Below, one piece after another: positions 49,972 to 56,901 of a DNA stretch of 58,857 nt. Under the pieces are notes generated by a model. The model did not search any database, was not told the DNA's origin, and was given only the letters and a program-made list of their open reading frames with translations. The first letter of the stretch is position 1. Each line of letters starts with the position of its first letter. This DNA is from Flavonifractor sp. An92 (lineage in GTDB: Bacteria > Bacillota > Clostridia > Oscillospirales > Oscillospiraceae): NCBI RefSeq assembly GCF_002159175.1, contig NZ_NFGZ01000018.1, positions 1 to 58,857 of the forward strand, written 5' to 3'. The position numbers were made by a program, and so were the translations under genes.

Positions 49972-49990
49972 TAAGAAAGAGGAACCACAG

Positions 49991-52573
49991 ATGAGCGAGA
50001 GCTATACCTTTATCGTCAATGGAATCACCCGCACCACCGAAGAGGATAAGCCCCTGCTGCGCTATCTGCGTGACGACCTGCATCTGTTCTCCGTGAAGGA
50101 CGGGTGCAGCGAGGGCGCCTGCGGCACCTGTACCATCGTGGTGGACGGCAAGGCGGTGAAGTCCTGCGTCCTCACCACCAAGAAGGCGGTGGGCAAGAAC
50201 ATCCTCACCGTGGAGGGCCTGTCCTACGAGGAGCAGGAGGCCTTTGTCTACGCCTTCGGTAAGGTGGGCGCGGTGCAGTGCGGCTTCTGCATCCCCGGCA
50301 TGGTCATGGCCGGCAAGGCCCTCATTGACCAGAACCCCAACCCCTCCGAGGAGGACATCAAGAAGGCCATCCGGGGCAACATCTGCCGCTGCACCGGCTA
50401 CAAGAAGATCATCGAGGGCATCGCCCTCACCGCCGCCATCCTCCGCGGGGACGAGAAGCTGGACCCCGACCTGGAGAAGGGCGACGTCTACGGCGTGGGC
50501 GACCGGGCCTTCCGCACCGACGTGCGCGGCAAGGTCCTGGGCAGCGGCGCCTACTGCGACGACCTCTACCTGGACGGCATGGTCCACGCCTCCGCCGTCC
50601 GCTCCCAGTATCCCCGGGCCAAGGTGCTGGACATCGACGCCTCCAAGGCTCTGGCCATGCCCGGCGTGCTGGCCGTCCTCACCGCTGAGGACGTGCCCCA
50701 CAACAAGGTGGGCCACATCCAGCAGGACTGGGACGTGTTCATCGCCAAGGGCGACATCACCCGCTGCGTAGGCGACGCCATCTGCCTGGTGGTGGCCGAG
50801 GATGAAAAGACCCTGGAGAAGGCCAAGAAGGTCATCAAGGTCAGCTACGAGCCCCTGGAGCCGGTGCGCAACATCCACGAGGCCATGGCGGAGAACGCCC
50901 CCCTGGTCCACTCCAAGGGCAACCTCTGCCAGCAGCGCCACGTGACCCGCGGCGACGCCAAGACCGCCCTGGCCAACTCCAAGTATGTGGTCACCCAGAG
51001 CTACACCACCCCCTTCACCGAGCACGCCTTCCTGGAACCCGAGTGCGCCGTGGCCTTCCCCTACAAGGACGGCGTGAAGGTGTACACCTCCGACCAGGGC
51101 GTCTACGACACCCGGAAGGAGATCTCCATCATGCTGGGCTGGGACCCCGACCGCATCGTGGTGGAGAACAAGTTCGTGGGCGGCGGCTTCGGCGGCAAGG
51201 AGGACGTGTCGGTGCAGCACCTGGCGGTGCTGGCCGCGCTGAAGGTCAACAAGCCGGTCAAGTGCAAGCTCACCCGGCAGGAGTCCATCAACTTTCACCC
51301 CAAGCGCCACTACATGGAGGGCACCTTCACCCTGGGCTGCGATGAGAACGGCATTTTCACCGGCCTCGACTGTGAGATCTACTTCGACACCGGCGCCTAC
51401 GCCTCCCTCTGCGGCCCCGTGCTGGAGCGCGCCTGCACCCACTCCGTGGGCCCCTACTGCTACCAGAACACCGACATCCGGGGTTATGGCTACTACACCA
51501 ACAATCCTCCCGCCGGCGCCTTCCGCGGCTTCGGCGTGTGCCAGAGCGAGTTCGCTCTGGAGTCCAACATCAACCTGCTGGCCGAGAAGGTGGGCATCTC
51601 CCCCTGGGAGATCCGCTACCGCAACGCCATCGAGCCCGGTAAGGTCCTGCCCAACGGCCAGATCGCCGACTGCTCCACCGCGCTGAAGGAGACCCTGCTG
51701 GCGGTCAAGGACGTGTACGAGGCCAACAAGGACCACGCGGGCATCGCCTGCGCCATGAAGAACGCCGGCGTGGGCGTGGGCCTGCCCGACAAGGGCCGTT
51801 GTAAGCTGGCCGTCCACGAGGGCATGGTGGAGCTCTACTCCGCCGCGTCCGACATCGGCCAGGGCTGCGCCACCGTGTTCCTGCAGATCCTGTCCCAGAC
51901 CACCGGTCTGCCTCGGGTGCTGCTGCGCAACATGGGCGCCAACTCCGAGGTGGCCCCCGACTCCGGTACCACCTCCGGCTCCCGCCAGACCCTCATCACC
52001 GGCGAGGCCGTGCGCATGGCCGCCGCCGACCTGAAGAAGGACATGGACGAAGTGGGCGGGGACCTCGCCAAGCTGGAGGGCAAGGAGTACTTTGCCGAGT
52101 TCTTCGAGCCTACCGACAAGCTGGGTGCCGACGTGCCCAACCCCAAGAGCCATGTGGCCTACGGCTTCGCCACCCACGTGGTCATCCTGGATGACGAGGG
52201 CAAGGTGAAGGAAGTCTACGCGGCCCACGACTCCGGCAAGGTGGTCAACCCCACCTCCATCCAGGGTCAGATCGAGGGCGGCGTGCTGATGGGTCTGGGC
52301 TATGCCCTCACCGAGGACTTCCCCCTGAAGGACTGCGTGCCCCAGGCCAAGTACGGCACCCTGGGCCTGATGCGCTCCAACCAGATCCCCGACATCCACG
52401 CCATCTATGTGGAGAAGGAGGAGCTGCTCCCCTTCGCCTACGGCGCCAAGGGTATCGGCGAGATCGCCACCATCCCCACCGCTCCGGCGGCGCAGGGCGC
52501 TTACTACGCCCGGGATCACATCCTGCGCACCAAGCTGCCCATGGAGGACACCTACTACCGCAAGAAGAAGTAA
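49991..52573 (+). CDS. xdh: Selenium-dependent-type molybdenum hydroxylase (xanthine dehydrogenase-like)
   Basis: An 860-residue fusion of the small Fe-S and large molybdenum subunits. The plant-type 2Fe-2S site is 'CSEGACGTC' (Cys39, 44, 47) plus Cys59; the second 2Fe-2S site is 'CGFCIPGM' and 'CRCTGYK' (about 98-135). The molybdopterin domain from about 170 has 'VGGGFGGKEDV', 'AFRGFGVCQSEFA' and the catalytic glutamate in 'AYGAKGIGEIATIP'. There is no FAD domain, so electrons must pass to a separate protein, which fits the adjacent polyferredoxin and YgfK. The linkage to ssnA and ygfK marks the selenium-dependent group acting on xanthine or related purines; the selenium ligand itself cannot be seen. 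Confidence 0.94.
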   Translation: MSESYTFIVNGITRTTEEDKPLLRYLRDDLHLFSVKDGCSEGACGTCTIVVDGKAVKSCVLTTKKAVGKNILTVEGLSYEEQEAFVYAFGKVGAVQCGFCIPGMVMAGKALIDQNPNPSEEDIKKAIRGNICRCTGYKKIIEGIALTAAILRGDEKLDPDLEKGDVYGVGDRAFRTDVRGKVLGSGAYCDDLYLDGMVHASAVRSQYPRAKVLDIDASKALAMPGVLAVLTAEDVPHNKVGHIQQDWDVFIAKGDITRCVGDAICLVVAEDEKTLEKAKKVIKVSYEPLEPVRNIHEAMAENAPLVHSKGNLCQQRHVTRGDAKTALANSKYVVTQSYTTPFTEHAFLEPECAVAFPYKDGVKVYTSDQGVYDTRKEISIMLGWDPDRIVVENKFVGGGFGGKEDVSVQHLAVLAALKVNKPVKCKLTRQESINFHPKRHYMEGTFTLGCDENGIFTGLDCEIYFDTGAYASLCGPVLERACTHSVGPYCYQNTDIRGYGYYTNNPPAGAFRGFGVCQSEFALESNINLLAEKVGISPWEIRYRNAIEPGKVLPNGQIADCSTALKETLLAVKDVYEANKDHAGIACAMKNAGVGVGLPDKGRCKLAVHEGMVELYSAASDIGQGCATVFLQILSQTTGLPRVLLRNMGANSEVAPDSGTTSGSRQTLITGEAVRMAAADLKKDMDEVGGDLAKLEGKEYFAEFFEPTDKLGADVPNPKSHVAYGFATHVVILDDEGKVKEVYAAHDSGKVVNPTSIQGQIEGGVLMGLGYALTEDFPLKDCVPQAKYGTLGLMRSNQIPDIHAIYVEKEELLPFAYGAKGIGEIATIPTAPAAQGAYYARDHILRTKLPMEDTYYRKKK

Positions 52574-52581
52574 GCAGAGCA

Positions 52582-52619
52582 AATGCCCCCGGATACCGCG
52601 GTATCCGGGGGCATTTTTT
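52582..52619. terminator. Bidirectional terminator after the hydroxylase gene
   Basis: Perfect 16-bp stem (AATGCCCCCGGATACC with GGTATCCGGGGGCATT) followed by TTTT. It lies between the convergent hydroxylase and radical SAM genes. Confidence 0.93.
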
Positions 52620-52628
52620 GTTTGGAGC

Positions 52629-53981
52629 TTATTCCTTGTGCTCCCCGTTCCAGAGCGCGTCGGCGGTGGGCTTCCAGTGCTCGGCATAGGGGGTGGTGCG
52701 GTCACAGAGGGTATCCACGTCCTCCGGCGACTCGTAGTCAGTGGATTTGGCGCCGGTCTCCTTGACCATGGCGCGGAGCTTCTCCGGGTTCTCCAGCATG
52801 GGGCAGGGCCGGAGCATGTTGTCGTTGAAGGGCTGCTGGTCGTGGTAGGCCATGAAGATGGGGCTCTTGAGGGCCTCCAGGAGGGTGTGCTCCCGGATGT
52901 TCACGTTGGAGTAGTGGATGAACACGCAGGGCTCCACATCGCCCCGGGCGTTGATGTGCAGGTAGCGGCGGCCGCCGGCGATGCACCCGCCCACATACTC
53001 GGCGTCGTTCTGGAAGTCCATGGAGAAGATGGGCTTGCTGCCGCGGAAGGCCCGGATGCGGCGGTACATCTCGGTGCGCTGCTCCGGGGTGGGGAGAAGC
53101 GCCGGGGCCGCGCCGTTGCCCACGGGCATGTAGTGGAAGAACCAGATGAACAGGGCGCCGGCCTCGATGATCTGGTCGTAGAACTTCTCGCTGCTCACAT
53201 CATTCCAGTTCTGGCTGGTGTAGCAGGTGGAGATGCCGAAGGGCAGCTTGTGGGCCTTGAGCAACTCCATGGCGTGGGTCACTTTCTGGTAACAGCCCTC
53301 GCCCCGGCGGCCGTCGTTGGCCTCCTCGAAGCCCTCCAGGCTGATGGCGGGGACGAAGTTCTTCACCCGCAGCATCTCCTGACAGAATGCCTCATCGATG
53401 AGGGTGCCGTTGGTGAAGGACAGGAACTCACAGTCGTTGTGCTTCTCGCACAGCTTCAGGATGTCCGCCTTGCGCACCAGGGGCTCGCCGCCGGTGAAGA
53501 TGTACATATAGGTGCCCAGCGCCTTGCCCTGGGTGACGATGGAGTCCAGCTCCTCAAAGGTCAGGTTCAGGCGGTTGCCATACTCGGCCGCCCAGCAGCC
53601 GGTGCAGTGCATGTTGCAGGCGCTGGTGGGGTCCAGCAGGATGGCCCAGGGCACGTTGCAGTTCTCCCGCCGGGCGGTCTCCTCCTGGGTGGCGCTGCCC
53701 AGCAGGCTGGCGTTGAGGATAAAGTTGCGGAAGAAGGTCTCCCGTACCCCCTCGTCCAGAGCGTAGACCTTCATGATAAGCTCGTACCAGTGGTTCTTCT
53801 CCCGGATGGCGTTGCGGAATGCGCTCCGCTGGGCCTCGTACCAGTCGTCAGGTGCCAGCTTATCCACCAGATCCATGAGCTTGGGGATATTGGTCTCCGG
53901 GTCCTTTTTCAGATAGTCCAGAGCCTGATGGATCGCGGCGGAGAGGGCCGCGTTTTTTGCCTTTTCCACGATGGAATTCAT
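52629..53981 (-). CDS. Radical SAM / SPASM domain enzyme
   Basis: A 450-residue radical SAM enzyme. An N-terminal helical region of ~108 residues precedes the core with 'DPTSACNMHCTGCWAAEYG' (Cys122, 126, 129 bind the SAM cluster) and 'YIFTGGEPL' (164-167). The C-terminal SPASM-like part has 'CIAGGRRYLHINARGDVEPC' and 'RPCPMLENP', for extra clusters. The start at 53981 has a GAGG RBS. SPASM enzymes often modify peptides or act as protein maturases, but no small precursor peptide was found next to it. It is divergent from a truncated paralogue and near a TetR gene. Reaction unknown. Confidence 0.9.
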   Translation of the reverse strand: MNSIVEKAKNAALSAAIHQALDYLKKDPETNIPKLMDLVDKLAPDDWYEAQRSAFRNAIREKNHWYELIMKVYALDEGVRETFFRNFILNASLLGSATQEETARRENCNVPWAILLDPTSACNMHCTGCWAAEYGNRLNLTFEELDSIVTQGKALGTYMYIFTGGEPLVRKADILKLCEKHNDCEFLSFTNGTLIDEAFCQEMLRVKNFVPAISLEGFEEANDGRRGEGCYQKVTHAMELLKAHKLPFGISTCYTSQNWNDVSSEKFYDQIIEAGALFIWFFHYMPVGNGAAPALLPTPEQRTEMYRRIRAFRGSKPIFSMDFQNDAEYVGGCIAGGRRYLHINARGDVEPCVFIHYSNVNIREHTLLEALKSPIFMAYHDQQPFNDNMLRPCPMLENPEKLRAMVKETGAKSTDYESPEDVDTLCDRTTPYAEHWKPTADALWNGEHKE

Positions 53982-54134
53982 AGCGATCAACCTCATTTCT
54001 CCTGCGCGGGGCGCTGGACCAGCCGGGCGCTCCCTCAGGTCAGCTCCTATTTTAAAAGCGCTCCCCTCCCGCGTCACTGGGCAGCCGGGGAAATTTGTGG
54101 CATTTTTCGACATTCTCCCAGATTGTTACCTTTT

Positions 54135-54158
54135 GGGACAGTTTTTCGATTTTGTCCC
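54135..54158. promoter_or_regulatory. Palindrome in the radical SAM divergent space
   Basis: GGGACA and TGTCCC arms are 12 bases apart, with TTTTTCGA repeated nearby (54108 and 54142). The 53982-54220 space holds nothing else I can name. It is a candidate operator for the nearby TetR regulator at 55218. Confidence 0.4.
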
Positions 54159-54220
54159 TTTTCCCCGCCGGAGCCGCTTCTTATTATGGTTTTGAAAGGC
54201 TCAGAAAGGACGTGGACCGA

Positions 54221-55180
54221 ATGGAACAGGACACCCTGCGCCGCCGGCTGGTGGAGAGCGTGGTGGAGCGCAGCCTGCGGGGCATCCGCACCGACCCCGA
54301 GCGCAGTCTGCGCAAGCTGGTGGATCTGGGCCGTGACCTGGCCCAGGGACCGGGCCAGCAGCGATTTTTTGCCCAGGTACAGCGCGTTCTGGCCCGGAAG
54401 GGCTGTCCCTACTACCGTCTGGCCCAGGATCTGGCCACCACGGTGGACCCGTCCCGGCTCCAGACCGTTGGGATCAATCTGGGCTGGAACGGGCTGACGG
54501 TGGGCGCCCGGCAGATCCGCGCGCTGGAGCCGCAGCTGGAGCGCCACATCCCCTGGTCGCTGACCCTTTGCCTCAGCGGAGCCCCTTCCTTTGCTCCGGT
54601 CTGCGCCCGGCGTCTGGCCGAGGGGCGGGCGTTGGGCATCCGCGTCTACTTCCTCTTCCCCCAGGACCGCCCCGGCGCGGTGGAGCAGGCCGTGGAACTG
54701 GCCGGACAGGCCGGGGACTGCGTGTTTTTCCTCTTCCTCCCCCCGCGCTGGCCGGTGGAAACGCTGGCCCGGAGCGCCGCAGACCACCTCATTCTGGGGG
54801 TCGACACGGCCGCCCCCGGCTGGCAGGCCGACGCCGGGGCGCTGCGGGCGGCGGGGTGTCTCTACCTCCTCTACCGCCGGTACGACACACCGGCGGAGGC
54901 GGAGGACATCTGCTCCGGCCGCTGGGCCCAGCAGCTGCGGACCCACGGAGGCCTGGCCGCCGTCTGTGTGGCGGGGCCCGGCTGTCCCGTCCCGCTCTGC
55001 CGCCAGGTCTACCGCTCGGTGCTCTGCGCCCGGCTCAACCCCCGGGAGCCCATTATGCCGGCGGAATTCCGGCTGGACAACCTCAGCGCCGATGCCTGTG
55101 TCTCGCCCAACCCCTGTTTGCTCCACCTGGGGCCGGACAGCGCAGACGAGCCTCTCATCCAAAGCCTGCCTCCCCTCTGA
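54221..55180 (+). CDS. Cysteine-motif-lacking paralogue of the adjacent radical SAM enzyme
   Basis: A 319-residue protein with no family match on its own, but it aligns by eye with the divergent radical SAM enzyme. 'DPERSLRKLVDLGRDLA' (residues 25-41) matches 'DPETNIPKLMDLVDKLA', and 'HIPWSLTL' (109-116) matches 'NVPWAILL' at the same residue numbers (109-116). 'EGRALGIRVYFLF' (134-146) matches 'QGKALGTYMYIFT' after a gap of 17 residues in which the CxxxCxxC motif is lost. GGEP is also replaced. It should not bind the radical SAM cluster. The start at 54221 has AAAGGACG. A regulatory or scaffold partner is likely; the assignment is by eye. Confidence 0.7.
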   Translation: MEQDTLRRRLVESVVERSLRGIRTDPERSLRKLVDLGRDLAQGPGQQRFFAQVQRVLARKGCPYYRLAQDLATTVDPSRLQTVGINLGWNGLTVGARQIRALEPQLERHIPWSLTLCLSGAPSFAPVCARRLAEGRALGIRVYFLFPQDRPGAVEQAVELAGQAGDCVFFLFLPPRWPVETLARSAADHLILGVDTAAPGWQADAGALRAAGCLYLLYRRYDTPAEAEDICSGRWAQQLRTHGGLAAVCVAGPGCPVPLCRQVYRSVLCARLNPREPIMPAEFRLDNLSADACVSPNPCLLHLGPDSADEPLIQSLPPL

Positions 55181-55187
55181 TGATATG

Positions 55188-55219
55188 AAAAAAACACCGG
55201 CCTATGCCGGTGTTTTTTT
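55188..55219. terminator. Bidirectional terminator, SAM-like gene and TetR gene
   Basis: CACCGGC and GCCGGTG arms with a CTAT loop, seven A before and seven T after. It serves both converging genes; the TetR stop lies in the T-run. Confidence 0.9.
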
Positions 55220-55784
55220 ACTCTTTGGGCGGATCGATGTACTGCTCCCGCACATGGCGCACCAGCAGCTCCGAGGACTCCCGCATCAGACGCACAAAGT
55301 CCTCCGGCGAGAGCCGGGCGCCCTCGGTGAGCCAGCGGATGATGGCCAGGAGCACCGCGTCACTGATGAAGTGGGAGTAAAAGGCGGCCACCTCATCCTG
55401 GTGGCCGGGCTCCTTCTCCAGGGCCAGAAAGGGCTCCACCGAGTGGTAGAAGAACTCCCGGAAGTAGTCTCGGAAGGCGTTCTGTCCCCGGACCTCCAGC
55501 GCCCGGATATAAAAGGTGCGCTCCTGATAGAAGTAGTCGCACAGAGTGCGCAGAAAGGTCCACTGATCGGTGGGGTCTATGTCCTTGATCTGGGCGATGA
55601 ACTCGCTCTCGAAGATCCACTCCACCAGGTCATACTTGTCCTTAAAATGGTAGTAGAAGCTCTTCCGGTTCATCTCGCACAGGGCGCAGATCTCCCCCAC
55701 GCTGATTTTCTCCAGCGGCTGCTGGGCCATGAGCTGCTTGAGCGCCTGGGCCAGAGCCCGCTTGGTGATGTTGGAATCGGCCAA
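55218..55784 (-). CDS. TetR family regulator
   Basis: A 188-residue regulator. The HTH (about residues 5-50) reads 'ALAQALKQLMAQQPLEKISV' then 'ICALCEMNRKSFYYHFKDKY'; the C-terminal domain is of the kind found in DhaS-like regulators ('YSHFISDAVLLAIIRWLTEG'). The start is TTG at 55784 with AGGAGG 8 bases upstream, 13 bases after the miaA stop, so it is cotranscribed with miaA. It might control the radical SAM pair, whose divergent space holds a palindrome. Confidence 0.88.
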   Translation of the reverse strand: MADSNITKRALAQALKQLMAQQPLEKISVGEICALCEMNRKSFYYHFKDKYDLVEWIFESEFIAQIKDIDPTDQWTFLRTLCDYFYQERTFYIRALEVRGQNAFRDYFREFFYHSVEPFLALEKEPGHQDEVAAFYSHFISDAVLLAIIRWLTEGARLSPEDFVRLMRESSELLVRHVREQYIDPPKE

Positions 55785-55797
55785 ATCCGTTCCCTCC

Positions 55798-56703
55798 TCA
55801 CTCTCCCCGCAAAAAGGCGTCGGCCGCCGCCTCCGCCTGGGCCAGGGGATCCCCGGCAGTGTCCAGCCACAGGACGTCCCGGTCCTTTTTGAACCAAACC
55901 ATCTGCCGCTTGGCAAAGCGCTTGATGGCCCGGCCCAGCTCGTCGATGAGGGCCTCCCGGTCGGGGAGCTTCCCGGTGAGGTACCAGAGGATGTAGCGGT
56001 ACTCCAGTCCCAGCCCCTCCAGGAAGGCGTCGGTGGCCCCCGCCTTCCGCAGGCGCTCCACCTCCTCCACCATGCCGTCGTCCAGGCGGCGGATGAGCCG
56101 CTCGTCAATGCGGCGGCACAGCTCCTCCCGGGGGTAGGTCATACCCAGCTGGAGGACCTGGTAATGGGGGTCCCGGGGGGCCTCGGTCAGGTCCTCCCCG
56201 GCCAGCACCTTCTCCAGGGTGCGCACCAGGCGGTGGCGGTTGTTCTCCTCCCCGCCGGTGAGGGTGCGGCCCGTTTTCTCCCGGAAGATGGCATAGAGCT
56301 CTTCGGCGCTCTTCCCCTCCAGCTCGGCGCGGAGGGCGGGGTCGGGCTGGCTGTCCCGGAAGGTGTAGCCCTCGGCCACGGCGCGGACGTACAGCCCGGT
56401 GCCGCCCACCAGCAGGGGCACCTTGCCCCGGGCCAGGATGTCGTCGATGGCGGCGTAGGCGTCCCGCTGGAACTGGGCCACCGAATAGCTCTCGTTGGGG
56501 TCCACCACATCCAGCAGATGGTGGGGCACGCCCCCCATCTCCTCCTCGGTGACCTTGCCGGTGCCCAGGTCCAGGCCCCGGTACACCTGGCGGGAGTCGG
56601 CCGAGACGATCTCGCCCCCCACATGCCGGGCCAGCTCCACCCCCAGTCCGCTCTTGCCGCAGGCGGTGGTGCCCAGGATCACGATCAGCTTCGGCAGCGC
56701 CAT
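55798..56703 (-). CDS. miaA: tRNA dimethylallyltransferase
   Basis: A 301-residue enzyme that adds dimethylallyl to A37 of tRNAs reading UNN codons, the substrate for MiaB (encoded at 21781). The P-loop is 'ILGTTACGKSGLG', then 'IVSADSRQVYRGLDLGTGKV', 'PHHLLDVVDP', 'PLLVGGTGLYVRAV' and 'TKRQMVWFKKD'-type C-terminal motif seen as 'FAKRQMVWFKKD'. The start at 56703 has AAAGGAG; a GTG three codons earlier overlaps that site. It has its own promoter and continues into a TetR gene. Confidence 0.97.
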   Translation of the reverse strand: MALPKLIVILGTTACGKSGLGVELARHVGGEIVSADSRQVYRGLDLGTGKVTEEEMGGVPHHLLDVVDPNESYSVAQFQRDAYAAIDDILARGKVPLLVGGTGLYVRAVAEGYTFRDSQPDPALRAELEGKSAEELYAIFREKTGRTLTGGEENNRHRLVRTLEKVLAGEDLTEAPRDPHYQVLQLGMTYPREELCRRIDERLIRRLDDGMVEEVERLRKAGATDAFLEGLGLEYRYILWYLTGKLPDREALIDELGRAIKRFAKRQMVWFKKDRDVLWLDTAGDPLAQAEAAADAFLRGE

Positions 56704-56735
56704 GTTCTCCACTCCTTTTGTCCCTATTGGGCCCT

Positions 56736-56765
56736 ATTGTACCACAAAAAGCCCGCGGGAGGCAA
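56736..56765 (-). promoter_or_regulatory. Promoter of miaA
   Basis: Minus strand TTGCCT, 18-base spacer, TACAAT, about 33 bases upstream of the miaA start. Confidence 0.6.
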
Positions 56766-56783
56766 CCGCCCGCCTCGCCGGGG

Positions 56784-56812
56784 TTGACGGGCTGTGACAG
56801 ACCTTTTATAAT
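56784..56812 (+). promoter_or_regulatory. Promoter of the Pro/Glu-repeat protein gene
   Basis: TTGACG, 17-base spacer, TATAAT, close to consensus. It predicts a leader of about 80 bases. Confidence 0.8.
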
Positions 56813-56901
56813 TAACATAATCTCTTAAAATGTCTCAAAAAGGGGGAGATTCCTCCCCCGTTCCGTCTCGACCGGATTCCATATAGATAGGAGTGAATCA
56901 C

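Noticed and set aside
52503-52765. Small precursor peptide gene next to the radical SAM/SPASM enzyme
   Set aside because: Short frames here overlap the hydroxylase end or the terminator and lack an RBS; no Cys-, Gly- or Thr-rich peptide gene was found on either side.
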